DNA of 64,000 bases, taken from positions 1 to 64,000 of the forward strand of contig JAVBYO010000002.1 in NCBI GenBank assembly GCA_030823955.1. Direction: 5' to 3'. Position numbers and translations under genes: made by a program. Below the pieces are notes generated by a model, which worked only from the letters and a program-made list of their open reading frames with translations, was not told where the DNA came from and did no database searches. How positions within the stretch are numbered: the first letter of the stretch is position 1; every line of letters starts with the position of its first letter. Positions 36,426-44,402 of this stretch are shown here, piece by piece. Origin of the DNA: Gallionellaceae bacterium. GTDB taxonomy: Bacteria; Pseudomonadota; Gammaproteobacteria; Burkholderiales; Gallionellaceae.

Positions 36426-36791
36426 TCAGGCTGTTTTATTCGGGAACGAGACTTCCAGCACGACGCAACCTTCTTCCGTTTTGAACGGCCCATGTACTTC
36501 GCCGGGCGGTCGGCTGGCATAATGTCCCGCTTCCAACCACAGGCCGAATGCCTGGTCATACAGGCGGCCACTGACGATGAATACTTCCTCGGGATAGGGG
36601 TGTGACTTGCCGCCGAACTTTGTCGTGTCGGCGCCGGGAAGGAACCGTGTCAGCCGGGTATATTCCCCGCTCTCAGGATCGATACTCAGCGTCAACTCTT
36701 CGGCCATGCCTTCCATTCCGGCGATCTTTTGCCACTGTTGCCGCTCTGCTGCATCGAATACATTCCAGTAAGTCACGGTTGTTTTCGCCAT
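36426..36791 (-). CDS. Cupin-domain protein
   Basis: A 121-residue single cupin. The first cupin motif is seen as GGKSHPYPEEVFIVSGRL near residue 59 with a histidine and two glutamates, and the second as YASRPPGEVHGPF near residue 90 with a histidine. This resembles ChrR-type or DUF4437 cupins that bind zinc or iron. The 5' end reads MAKTTVTYWNVFDAAERQQW. Substrate unknown. It lies between the OmdA gene and the WYL regulator. Confidence 0.82.
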   Translation of the reverse strand: MAKTTVTYWNVFDAAERQQWQKIAGMEGMAEELTLSIDPESGEYTRLTRFLPGADTTKFGGKSHPYPEEVFIVSGRLYDQAFGLWLEAGHYASRPPGEVHGPFKTEEGCVVLEVSFPNKTA

Positions 36792-36834
36792 ATTGAATTC
36801 CTTTGCTTCGACACACCATTAAAACAGACGGATC

Positions 36835-37533
36835 CTATGCGGGCTTCTGTTCATCCTCGACCCCGATGATATGTGTCAGGTAATGCTCCAGATTGCGCTC
36901 AGGGTGCTGCGGATAATGCTCCGGCAACAACATGATATTTTGGATACGGTCAAAACGGAAATTGCGATATTCGTCGCGCAGCTCGCACCAGGTCAGCAAG
37001 GTCCAGTGGTCGCCCCAACCGAACATACCCAGCGGCCATAACGTACGCTCGGTCTCCTGCTCTTTTTGGTCGCGGTAGGCGACCGTCACTTTGAGGCGCA
37101 GCTCGCAGGCCTTGCGCAGCAGGCCGTGTGTCTCGCGCTCCGGATAAGAATAGTTAGGGATGCGATAAGGCAGGCGCGAGATCTCGTTGAGCATCGCGGG
37201 TGTGAGCACGGCCAGTATCTTGGCCTCGGCACGTTTGGCTGCCTCGGCCAACTCCGGGTCGGTCCATGCCTGCACCATGCGGTTGCCTGCCAGCAAGGCC
37301 GTGACTTCGTCCATCTCGAACATCAGCGGCGGCAGGTCATAGCCTTTGCGCAGCATGTATCCCACGCCCGCCTCGCCGTCGATAGGCACACCGGACAGCA
37401 CCAGCGCCTGAATATCGCGATACACCGTGCGCACAGCCACACCCAACTCTTCCGCCAATGTTTGCGCGGTGATCGCGGTACGCCGTCCTTGCAGCAGCGT
37501 CACCAATTTGAAGAGGCGTTCGGATTTACGCAT
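36835..37533 (-). CDS. YafY-type HTH/WYL transcriptional regulator
   Basis: The 232-residue protein has an N-terminal winged HTH (ERLFKLVTLLQGRRTAITAQ and LGVAVRTVYRDIQAL, residues 4-45) and a C-terminal WYL domain in which the signature is WGDHWTLLTWCELRDEYRNF near residue 170. WYL proteins sense ligands, often nucleic-acid related, and control DNA-damage or defence genes. Its place in the middle of a co-directional block with two DNA glycosylase-type genes suggests it controls that block. Confidence 0.9.
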   Translation of the reverse strand: MRKSERLFKLVTLLQGRRTAITAQTLAEELGVAVRTVYRDIQALVLSGVPIDGEAGVGYMLRKGYDLPPLMFEMDEVTALLAGNRMVQAWTDPELAEAAKRAEAKILAVLTPAMLNEISRLPYRIPNYSYPERETHGLLRKACELRLKVTVAYRDQKEQETERTLWPLGMFGWGDHWTLLTWCELRDEYRNFRFDRIQNIMLLPEHYPQHPERNLEHYLTHIIGVEDEQKPA

Positions 37534-37535
37534 CG

Positions 37536-37754
37536 CTAAACAGTGCCTTCAACCAGCTTTTTGATCTTCATTGCTTTCTCAAAATGATCTAAGCGATGGG
37601 TTTTAATCCACCATTCAGCGACCTCCATTAAAAGCTGTGGGTTATCATTTTTCTGAGCAAAGAAAGCATAAAAAGAAACACCAACGCCCTCTCCTTTGCT
37701 GGCGATTTTTTTATCACAGACTCCAATTATTCGTTGCTTAAGAGACTCTTCCAT
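37536..37754 (-). CDS. Small conserved hypothetical protein (DUF6500-like)
   Basis: A 72-residue soluble protein with KIASKGEGVGVSFYAFFAQ and LLMEVAEWWIKTHRLDHFEKA. It resembles small proteins I associate with DUF6500, but that is from memory of the pattern, not a search. No motif suggests an enzymatic role. It lies two bases from the WYL regulator and ten bases from alkC, so it is part of the same transcript. Confidence 0.65.
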   Translation of the reverse strand: MEESLKQRIIGVCDKKIASKGEGVGVSFYAFFAQKNDNPQLLMEVAEWWIKTHRLDHFEKAMKIKKLVEGTV

Positions 37755-37764
37755 ACCCTTGGCC

Positions 37765-38937
37765 TTATTTCAATAGATGATGTGAGGCGTGCCTATTACT
37801 TGCCCAGACATCATCGCAACCGTTTCGCGCCAGCAACTCGAAACTGCCCAATGGCATCACACCGCCGTTCAGCAGGAGTTCAACGGCATGCTGTCCGGGG
37901 TAGTGCTTTCTGGTGGTCATTTCGGCCAAGGAGACTTTTTTCTGCATCTGCATCGTTTCGTTTGGCGCAAGAGTAATGGCTTTCAGCTTGAACACCTTGG
38001 GGCTGGTATTGCCACTCGCTTTCACATAATGAATACGAAAATCCACCAGCACTTTTTGCGTTTGTGTCCCGGAATTGGATAGCTCAAAAATGAGAGTTAC
38101 GTCATCCCCTATGCAAACTCGCTCCGGTTGGATAGCGATATTGGCGACAGATACTTTGGCTTGTTTGCCAAACCCCAACACTTGCAGCGCGCCTGCTTCG
38201 CCGCGTTTTACCGCCGAACGCAAGGCATGGCGCACCAGCCAGCGCCGCTCCTCGCCCGCGTCTTGCAACCAGCGGCGGGACGTTTCAACTAACAACTCTG
38301 GATGGTCTTTGCCGATGTCGTTCAGATTGTTCGCCACGGAGCGGCGTATATACAGTTCGGAATCGTCTTTGAGCAATTCCAGCAATGCCAATACGGGTGT
38401 CGGATCTTGTTGGAATGCACGCAAACGGTTTGCCCACGGCAGACGCGGACGCGTCCCTTCCGATACCAGACGGCGCACGTGCGGACTGGGGTCGCTTGCC
38501 CATTCAGCAAGACGCGCCAGCGCAGCTTCAGGATAACGCTCCAGATAAGGACGGATGCTGAACTCTGCTGTGAAGCGTTGCGTCAATTCGTATTGGGCGC
38601 GCATCGAAATTTCAAAATGCTCCAAACCGTATTCCGCCACGAACATGCCATGGGGCAGATACAGGAAGGGGGCCAAGCCAAGATCTTCCGTCTCATCCAG
38701 CCTAGGCCCCAGCGATGCAAGCAGGGTCTCCACCGCAACCGGATAGTCTTGCGGCAAGTGTCGCCGCAATGCCGCAGCGATCTTCTTGCCGCGCGCCATC
38801 AGATCAAGTGGCTCGTAACTATCGAGTGCATCATGCACGAAGTCCCGTGCCGCGAAGTCTTGCGACACGGCAGCGATCATTGCCGCGATCTGTTCCGGGA
38901 TATCCGCGCCAAAGCGGTTCTTTAGCGGCTCGGCCAA
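37765..38937 (-). CDS. alkC: AlkC-type DNA alkylation repair protein with Ig-like tail
   Basis: The 390-residue protein has an AlkC/AlkD-like HEAT-repeat body (about residues 1-255; EYGLEHFEISMRAQYELTQRF, DPSPHVRRLVSEGTRPRLPW and ELYIRRSVANNLNDIGKDHP) followed by an Ig-like beta domain (about 260-375; VTLIFELSNSGTQTQKVLVDF). AlkC enzymes excise 3-methylcytosine and 3-methyladenine; the form with an Ig-like tail is known as the AlkC-beta subgroup. No truncation is seen. The gene heads the inner part of the minus-strand block. Confidence 0.88.
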   Translation of the reverse strand: MAEPLKNRFGADIPEQIAAMIAAVSQDFAARDFVHDALDSYEPLDLMARGKKIAAALRRHLPQDYPVAVETLLASLGPRLDETEDLGLAPFLYLPHGMFVAEYGLEHFEISMRAQYELTQRFTAEFSIRPYLERYPEAALARLAEWASDPSPHVRRLVSEGTRPRLPWANRLRAFQQDPTPVLALLELLKDDSELYIRRSVANNLNDIGKDHPELLVETSRRWLQDAGEERRWLVRHALRSAVKRGEAGALQVLGFGKQAKVSVANIAIQPERVCIGDDVTLIFELSNSGTQTQKVLVDFRIHYVKASGNTSPKVFKLKAITLAPNETMQMQKKVSLAEMTTRKHYPGQHAVELLLNGGVMPLGSFELLARNGCDDVWASNRHASHHLLK

Positions 38938-38968
38938 GATCTCATCCGTTTTTTACTGGCAGACCGGT

Positions 38969-39523
38969 TCACAGCGAAACTGCTTCCGGGATCGAATACC
39001 GGCTTTGCACCAGTCCGTTGTTAAATGCTTTGGTCGATTCATGCCGGAGCTTGATATCACCCGCTAGCGGGCCGAAGAGCGGAATGCCCTCGCCCAGCAA
39101 TATCGGGACGCGGCTGATCGTGATCTCCTGTATCAAATTAGCCCGCAAGAAGCTCTGGATGGTCTTCCCTCCGTCCACGTAGACGTGTGTCGAGCCGGAA
39201 AGCTGCAATTGGTGCATCAGCTCTACCGGCGAGGCCGAGCTACCCTCGACGCCTTCTGCCAGCCGCTCCGGAATCTTGGGAAATCGGCTGCTCAACACCA
39301 CCACCCGCTTGCCGCCATATGGCCATTCCCCGAATGTCTGCACCAACTCATAGGTATTGCGTCCCATCACCAGCGTATCCACACCCGCGATGAATTGGTC
39401 ATAACCAAGGTCTTCCTCTGCGGCCTGCCCGTCACTACCCGGCAGCCAATCCAGCTCGCCGTTCTTTCTGGCGATGAAGCCCTCAAGGCTGGTCGCGATG
39501 AATACTGAACATTTGATTCCCAT
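38969..39523 (-). CDS. Dihydrofolate-reductase/RibD C-terminal family protein
   Basis: The 184-residue protein has the DHFR-like RibD_C layout: VFIATSLEGFIARKNGELDWL at the N-terminus, GVDTLVMGRNTYEL near residue 47, HVYVDGGKTIQSFLRANLI near residue 118 and ITISRVPILLGEGIPLFG near residue 140. Such stand-alone proteins are NAD(P)H-dependent reductases of unknown substrate. GGAG lies seven bases before the ATG at 39523. Longer upstream readings run into the neighbouring EthD gene and are not needed. Confidence 0.88.
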   Translation of the reverse strand: MGIKCSVFIATSLEGFIARKNGELDWLPGSDGQAAEEDLGYDQFIAGVDTLVMGRNTYELVQTFGEWPYGGKRVVVLSSRFPKIPERLAEGVEGSSASPVELMHQLQLSGSTHVYVDGGKTIQSFLRANLIQEITISRVPILLGEGIPLFGPLAGDIKLRHESTKAFNNGLVQSRYSIPEAVSL

Positions 39524-39537
39524 AAACTCTCCTCTCG

Positions 39538-39855
39538 TCAATGAGCCATAGCAACTTCGCTGACCTGAATGACGGTCGCGATGTCGGTGTAGTTTTGCAT
39601 ATCGCCCTGCAGCTCGGCGGCATGCGGTAAGAATGCCGCCATGAAATCGTCGGCAGTATCGAACAGGTAATGACACATCGCAACATAGGTCGGTGCCGAG
39701 CCGGGCGATGCCCCGCCCAAGCCGCGCTCCACCGATACCCCCTTGTAACCCTTGCCTTTGCTTAACAACTCGATGGAGCGCGGCATGTGTTTGCCGAGGT
39801 AGTAGTCCATGTCGAACCTGCCGCTGTTGGGATAGAGGATACTGATTTTGATCAT
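39538..39855 (-). CDS. EthD-family small protein
   Basis: A 105-residue ferredoxin-like-fold protein: MIKISILYPNSGRFDMDYYLGKHMPRSIELL is the EthD start, with YYLGKHMP typical, and PTYVAMCHYLFDTADDFMAAF follows near residue 55. EthD proteins accompany diverse oxidations and their role is unclear. It lies 14 bases from the reductase gene downstream. Confidence 0.85.
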   Translation of the reverse strand: MIKISILYPNSGRFDMDYYLGKHMPRSIELLSKGKGYKGVSVERGLGGASPGSAPTYVAMCHYLFDTADDFMAAFLPHAAELQGDMQNYTDIATVIQVSEVAMAH

Positions 39856-39880
39856 TTCGATTCCTTGATATGTGTTTGGG

Positions 39881-40300
39881 TCAATGTTTGATAAGCAGAA
39901 TGTATTCCCCGCCGTGTTCGCCCGGTTTGGCCGAGATCGTTCCGCGTCCGCAAAACCCGGCAAAATCTCCACTACCGCATCCGGGCAGTATCTCCAGTGA
40001 ACCTTCAACCCCCTTGTCCGGCGAGAATATCCCTTCGTGCCGCAACACCAGGCTACCCTCCGCCGCACCGATGCGGCCAACGATGCGCTCAATGCCGATA
40101 AACCTTACCGCATCATTGCTCCTGCCCGGATAGGCCAGCAGATATTCCAACACCCCTTGCCCCTCGATTCCGCCGCTGATGACATTGATGATGGCCGCAC
40201 GGCTAAGCTTCCCGGTTTGCTCCACCTCTGAATAAGCCGCTTCCTGCCAACTTTCTGCGTGGAACTGGGCCGTGACCTTTATTTGGTTGTCTAGCTTCAT
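39881..40300 (-). CDS. DUF3224 family protein
   Basis: The 139-residue beta-rich protein resembles DUF3224: FSGGIEG-type region as VISGGIEGQGVLEYLLAYP, FIGIERIVGRIGAAEGSLVLRHEG and SLEILPGCGSGDFAGFCGRG. This allene-oxide-cyclase-like barrel family has no established function. Start MKLDNQIKV at 40300 chosen; nine extra residues upstream are possible. Confidence 0.78.
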   Translation of the reverse strand: MKLDNQIKVTAQFHAESWQEAAYSEVEQTGKLSRAAIINVISGGIEGQGVLEYLLAYPGRSNDAVRFIGIERIVGRIGAAEGSLVLRHEGIFSPDKGVEGSLEILPGCGSGDFAGFCGRGTISAKPGEHGGEYILLIKH

Positions 40301-40313
40301 CGCAGCAAGCCTC

Positions 40314-40622
40314 TCAGCTATTAGCACGCTGCATCAGGTGCGCTTTGCTGTGGCTCACCACCACGCTACCGATCTCGATCAATGGCTCGCATGATGGCCC
40401 CATCTCCTCGCCGAATTTCGCGCCACAGGTTTTGGCCGCCTCCAGACTTTCCCAATACACCATGTCTATCCATTCTCCGTCATCAGTCTCGGACAGGCTG
40501 CGAAAACGAAAACCGGGTTGCACGTTGATCCACTCGTTGATCTTCTCGTTGGCCTTGAGCCAGTCGGCGGCAGTCTTGTCTTGTTTTAAGCGGAAGCGCA
40601 CCAGCTCTATCGTGTCGGACAT
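40314..40622 (-). CDS. Small ferredoxin-fold protein (ABM/NIPSNAP-like)
   Basis: A 102-residue protein with a strong AAGGAG ribosome site. The pattern TIELVRFRLKQDKTAADWLK, QPGFRFRSLSETDDGEWIDM and VYWESLEAAKTCGAKFGEEM is that of small dimeric antibiotic-biosynthesis-monooxygenase or NIPSNAP-like folds. No catalytic residue can be assigned. It is co-directional with DUF3224 and EthD, two other small proteins in this block. Confidence 0.7.
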   Translation of the reverse strand: MSDTIELVRFRLKQDKTAADWLKANEKINEWINVQPGFRFRSLSETDDGEWIDMVYWESLEAAKTCGAKFGEEMGPSCEPLIEIGSVVVSHSKAHLMQRANS

Positions 40623-40668
40623 TATTGTTCTCCTTGTGGGTTATGTCGAAAATCTCGACAGGAGAAAT

Positions 40669-41124
40669 CTACGCCCCTGCTGCTGACAACGTATTGGCAG
40701 CAGACTTTTCCAGCAGCATCTGCGCTGCGATCAATTCGAAATCTGCGCGCGGTATTTCCAGGTGTCCATATCGGAACACATAACCCCAGCGTGTCTTGTC
40801 GGTGATGAATGAAAGCTGCGGAATCAGTGGGCGGATGGGGATATCCCGGGCGGCGAAGAAGCGGATGTCGCGACGATGCGGCACAAAACCGGGGAACATC
40901 TCGAAGGGATAGATCTCGCTGCCAACGACTTCACCGATGGCCGTGAACTGTTGGCACAACACATCTGTGCCGAATGTTTCTTTGGCCGAGTAGTAGATGA
41001 GACCGTCGCCCACCGCCATACGTCTGAGCGGTTGTGCTTTGCCGTGGCACAACTGGCTGAAGCCGCCCGCCACGCCCATCTTCACATGCTCTTTGGAGGC
41101 GATGCCGATCCAGTAGCGCTTCAT
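40669..41124 (-). CDS. EVE-domain protein (UPF0310)
   Basis: The 151-residue protein is a single EVE domain: YWIGIASKEHVKMGVAGGFSQLCHGKAQPL, MAVGDGLIYYSAKETFG near residue 37, FTAIGEVVGSEIYPFEM near residue 60 and the end YGHLEIPRADFELIAAQML. EVE folds relate to YTH/PUA and bind modified bases; they often occur in defence and modification systems. Here it overlaps the TfoX C-terminal-domain gene by ATGA. Confidence 0.92.
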   Translation of the reverse strand: MKRYWIGIASKEHVKMGVAGGFSQLCHGKAQPLRRMAVGDGLIYYSAKETFGTDVLCQQFTAIGEVVGSEIYPFEMFPGFVPHRRDIRFFAARDIPIRPLIPQLSFITDKTRWGYVFRYGHLEIPRADFELIAAQMLLEKSAANTLSAAGA

Positions 41125-41426
41125 AAGACCTTTCGCCCTGAGCCCATCGAAGGATGTTCATTTTCGACATCCTCAAGCTCGAGCAGCAGACGCAGACGCT
41201 CGTGTTTTGCCACCTCCCGCCAATGCTGCCCGGTCAGCGCGCCTTCCATCGCCCACAGCAGATTAAGGCTGGCATTCGTACCCGCGCGTTTGACCTGCAC
41301 GTAAGCACGCACCGCACCCAACTCGCGCAACTGCTCGACAGTATGGATACCCGCCAGCGCCAACATCTGCTGTGACTTGGGGCCGAAATTGGGAAGGTCG
41401 GCGATGTGGGTAGCGTAATCGTTCAT
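41121..41426 (-). CDS. TfoX/Sxy C-terminal domain protein
   Basis: The 101-residue protein consists of the helix-hairpin-helix-like TfoX C-terminal domain: LPNFGPKSQQMLALAGIHTVEQLRELGAVRAY, then LLWAMEGALTGQHWREVAKHER. The N-terminal TfoX domain is absent. TfoX/Sxy in gammaproteobacteria aids competence with CRP; single C-domain proteins have no known role. Its stop overlaps the EVE start, so the two are coupled. Confidence 0.88.
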   Translation of the reverse strand: MNDYATHIADLPNFGPKSQQMLALAGIHTVEQLRELGAVRAYVQVKRAGTNASLNLLWAMEGALTGQHWREVAKHERLRLLLELEDVENEHPSMGSGRKVL

Positions 41427-41516
41427 GGGCAGACTTTATCCTAGCCCTGCTGACAGCGTGATGTCAGTAGCCTAACTCGATTTGTGGATTACCCGCAGGC
41501 TTGCGATAATGCCCGC

Positions 41517-41870
41517 ATGACGACCCCCACTGACATCATCCTGCATCAACAGTCCAAACTTCTTGAGATCGCTTTCAGCGACGGTGCGCGTTACAAGCTG
41601 CCGTTCGAGTTCCTGCGCGTGTTCTCGCCCTCTGCCGAGGTGCGCGGCCACGGGGCGGGGCAAGAGACGTTACAAACCGGCAAGCGCAATGTCATCCTTA
41701 CCGACATCGACCCCGCCGGAAACTACGCCATTAAGCTGACCTTCGACGACGGACACGACAGCGGACTTTACACCTGGGAATATCTGCACGAACTGGGCGA
41801 GAAACAGGATGTGATGTGGCACGATTACGAACACAAGCTGGAAGCGGCGGGCGCAAGTCGCGATAAGTAA
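41517..41870 (+). CDS. DUF971 (gamma-butyrobetaine hydroxylase-like N-terminal) protein
   Basis: The 117-residue protein is the DUF971 domain: IILHQQSKLLEIAFSDGARYKLPFEFLRVFSPSAEVRGHG, VILTDIDPAGNYAIKLTFDDGHDSGLYTWEYL. This domain is fused to some dioxygenases and stands alone in proteobacteria, often next to ubiE as here; its role is unknown and an Fe-S or ubiquinone link has been suggested only from context. Start at 41517 (MTTPTDIIL). Confidence 0.9.
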   Translation: MTTPTDIILHQQSKLLEIAFSDGARYKLPFEFLRVFSPSAEVRGHGAGQETLQTGKRNVILTDIDPAGNYAIKLTFDDGHDSGLYTWEYLHELGEKQDVMWHDYEHKLEAAGASRDK

Positions 41871-41882
41871 TGCGGCATCAGT

Positions 41883-41969
41883 CCCCTCGCCCCATGGGAG
41901 AGGGCTAGGGTGAGGGTAGGCTTGTGGAAAACCAGCCCCCACCCCAACCCTCCCCCAAAGGGAGAGGGA
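41883..41969. repeat. REP-like inverted pair before ubiE
   Basis: CCCCTCGCCCCATGGGAGAG begins the first unit (41883-41916) and a second, inverted and diverged unit occupies 41936-41969 (AACCCTCCCCCAAAGGGAGA within it). Each unit can fold on itself and the two can pair, as in REPIN doublets. It lies between DUF971 and ubiE, ending 22 bases before the ubiE ATG. Confidence 0.75.
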
Positions 41970-41991
41970 GCAAAACCAAAGGAGCATCACC

Positions 41992-42726
41992 ATGAACAAG
42001 ACCACCCACTTCGGTTTTCAAACCGTGGACGAAACTGAAAAAGCCAAGAAGGTCGCGGGTGTGTTCACCTCCGTCGCCAGTAAATACGACATCATGAACG
42101 ACCTGATGTCGGTCGGCCTGCACCGCGTGTGGAAGCCTTTCGCGGTAGGCTTGGCGAATGTACATGAAGGCAACCGTGTGCTGGACGTGGCGGGCGGTTC
42201 GGGCGACATGTCGAAACTGTTCCTGAAAAAAGTCGGCAAGAGCGGCCAAGTGGTGCTCACCGACATCAACAACGCCATGCTGCGCGTGGGCCGCGACAAC
42301 CTGCTCGACAAAGGTCTCGCCACGCCTACCGCCCAATGCGATGCCGAACACCTGCCCTTCCCCGACAACTATTTTGACTGCGTAAGCATCGCCTTCGGCC
42401 TGCGCAACGTCACCCACAAGGATGCCGCGCTGCGCGAGATGAAACGTGTGCTCAAGCCGGGTGGCCGCGTCATCGTGCTGGAGTTTTCCAAAGTCGCCAA
42501 ACCGCTGGAAAAAGCCTACGACCTGTATTCCTTCAAGCTGCTACCCAAGATGGGCGAACTCATCGCCAATGATGCCGACAGCTACCGCTACCTCGCCGAA
42601 TCCATTCGTATGCATCCGGGGCAGGAAGAATTGAAGCAGATGATGGTGGATGCGGGGCTGGAGCGCGTCGAATACTTCAATATGACAGGTGGAGTAGTAG
42701 CAGTGCATCGGGGATATAAGTTCTAA
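41992..42726 (+). CDS. ubiE: Ubiquinone/menaquinone methyltransferase UbiE
   Basis: UbiE C-methylates the quinone ring in ubiquinone and menaquinone synthesis. The 244-residue protein begins with [21 protein letters not shown] and has [17 protein letters not shown] near residue 35, the SAM motif [16 protein letters not shown] near residue 62 and [20 protein letters not shown] near residue 135. GGAG stands eight bases before the ATG, just after the REP-like repeat. UbiB follows about 3 kb downstream on the same strand. Confidence 0.97.
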   Translation: MNKTTHFGFQTVDETEKAKKVAGVFTSVASKYDIMNDLMSVGLHRVWKPFAVGLANVHEGNRVLDVAGGSGDMSKLFLKKVGKSGQVVLTDINNAMLRVGRDNLLDKGLATPTAQCDAEHLPFPDNYFDCVSIAFGLRNVTHKDAALREMKRVLKPGGRVIVLEFSKVAKPLEKAYDLYSFKLLPKMGELIANDADSYRYLAESIRMHPGQEELKQMMVDAGLERVEYFNMTGGVVAVHRGYKF

Positions 42727-42738
42727 TCCTAGAATCGT

Positions 42739-43221
42739 ATGGGAACAGAGCAAGAAAAAGGACTTGTTGAACTTCCTGTTTTTAAGGAATTTATTACCAA
42801 ATCCGGTTTATCAGTAATTCCAGAAAGCATTGTGAAATGCATTAAAGAACGGTCGCCCGATATTACTTGTGAACTTATAGATAATGGGCCTGTAGCTTTT
42901 GAGCTTGTTGAAATTTGTAATTCTGAAATTGCAGAGAAAATATCGTACGTCCGTTCTGGTGGTAAGTTTGAAACTTTGACCGTAGACAATCCTGCTCGGA
43001 TGATTGTCTGTAAGAAATTCCGCAAAGACTATCTTACCGACCTTCCTTTGGAGCTTCTTTGTTATACAAATGGAAGGACTATTGCTACTGATGACATGTT
43101 GGCGGATGAAATTCTTTCCGCCATTACCAGTTATCCATCTCACATTCGTTTTCGTCGTATTTGGTTGCTCGGCGAAAAAGGCAATGTTTACAAAATTTGG
43201 AATAAATCCGAAATGTTCTAA
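42739..43221 (+). CDS. AT-rich orphan protein of unknown function
   Basis: I do not recognise this 160-residue protein. It is clearly AT-richer than its neighbours and begins 12 bases after ubiE, so it was probably acquired. [21 protein letters not shown] (key residues PD and E-x-x-E, about 34-54) looks like the core of a PD-(D/E)XK-type fold, but the lysine of the third element is not evident, so it may be inactive or unrelated. Later [21 protein letters not shown] and [19 protein letters not shown] are beta-rich. No signal peptide or membrane segment. Confidence 0.7.
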   Translation: MGTEQEKGLVELPVFKEFITKSGLSVIPESIVKCIKERSPDITCELIDNGPVAFELVEICNSEIAEKISYVRSGGKFETLTVDNPARMIVCKKFRKDYLTDLPLELLCYTNGRTIATDDMLADEILSAITSYPSHIRFRRIWLLGEKGNVYKIWNKSEMF

Positions 43222-43280
43222 CCTCCTCCAGCTTAAATCATTCATCGCCTATCGCAAAACTTAACTACTGGAATCTAAAC

Positions 43281-43622
43281 ATGAGCGCTTTACCCGAATG
43301 CCCCAAATGCGGTTCCGTCTTCACCTACGAAGACGGTGCCAACTACGTCTGTCCCGAATGTGGCTATGAATGGCCCATCGCTGCGGCTGCCGATGCGGGC
43401 GAACAGAAGCGTGTGTACAAAGATGCCTTCGGCAATGTGCTGGTAGACGGTGATTCGGTGACCGTCATCAAAGACTTGAAGGTGAAAGGTTCGTCCTCGA
43501 CCGTGAAAGTGGGTACGAAGGTGAAGAACATCCGCTTAGTGGATGGCGACCATGACATCGATTGCAAGATCGACGGTATCGGCTCCATGCAGTTGAAGAC
43601 CGAGTTCGTGAAGAAGGCTTAA
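43281..43622 (+). CDS. PhnA/YjdM-type zinc-ribbon protein
   Basis: The 113-residue protein has a zinc ribbon ([25 protein letters not shown], of which the four cysteines in C-x2-C pairs are key) and a C-terminal SH3-like PhnA domain ([20 protein letters not shown]). It is the YjdM family, once linked by name to phosphonate use, with no proven function. The start at 43281 gives [11 protein letters not shown]. Confidence 0.93.
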   Translation: MSALPECPKCGSVFTYEDGANYVCPECGYEWPIAAAADAGEQKRVYKDAFGNVLVDGDSVTVIKDLKVKGSSSTVKVGTKVKNIRLVDGDHDIDCKIDGIGSMQLKTEFVKKA

Positions 43623-43676
43623 CGCCCCAAAAAAGGCGCAGCGCAAAGCCTTCTCTTGCCTGCACGCCTTCAATCC

Positions 43677-44312
43677 ATGACGGTTAATAGCGGCCTTTTG
43701 GAATTGCACTATCAGGATGACTTTCTACTGGTGGTGAATAAGCCCGCCGGATTGCTGGCCGTGCCGGGGCGTGGGGTAGACAAGCAGGATTGTCTTGCGG
43801 CGCAACTGCAACAACAGTTTCCCGATACCTTAGTGGTGCACCGTCTGGATATGGCGACTTCCGGCCTGATGGTGTTCGCCCGTGGAGAGGCGATGCAGCG
43901 GCGGCTTTCGCAGATGTTCCGCGAACGGGCGGTGGAAAAACAGTATGTGGCTATTGTCACGGGGGAGCTTGTTGCGGCACACGGCGAGATCGATCTGCCC
44001 ATTGCGGAGGATTGGCCGAACCGGCCACGGCGCAAGATCGACCGGGTGAGTGGTAAGCCATCACTAACGCGCTATCGCTTACTGGCTTTCGATGCGGCCT
44101 CGAACACCAGCCGTGTCGAGCTGGAGCCGGTGACCGGGCGCACCCATCAGTTGCGCTTACACCTTGCGGCCTTTGGCCATCCTATCCTGGGTGATGCCCT
44201 GTACGGCGATGCCAACAGCGCTCCCCGTTTGCTGCTCCACGCCAGCACTTTGGGCTTCACCCACCCGCAAAATGACGCTCCATTGAACTTTGTTTGTCCT
44301 GCGTTGTTCTAA
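43677..44312 (+). CDS. RluA-family RNA pseudouridine synthase
   Basis: The 211-residue enzyme isomerises uridine to pseudouridine in RNA. The catalytic motif VVHRLDMATSGLMVFA near residue 55 holds the essential aspartate; LLVVNKPAGLLAVPGRG near residue 15 and GRTHQLRLHLAAFGHPILGDALYG near residue 155 are the flanking family motifs. There is no S4 domain, as in RluA itself, which acts on 23S rRNA U746 and tRNA U32. Start at 43677 is preferred; a TTG at 43656 would add seven residues. Confidence 0.92.
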   Translation: MTVNSGLLELHYQDDFLLVVNKPAGLLAVPGRGVDKQDCLAAQLQQQFPDTLVVHRLDMATSGLMVFARGEAMQRRLSQMFRERAVEKQYVAIVTGELVAAHGEIDLPIAEDWPNRPRRKIDRVSGKPSLTRYRLLAFDAASNTSRVELEPVTGRTHQLRLHLAAFGHPILGDALYGDANSAPRLLLHASTLGFTHPQNDAPLNFVCPALF

Positions 44313-44402
44313 GCAGGGCATTGAATTTTGAGATTCCGTCACAATTTAGTGTCCGTGTCTTGTTATACTCGCTTTTGTTTATCAACTATTTTGAGGAACC
44401 AC

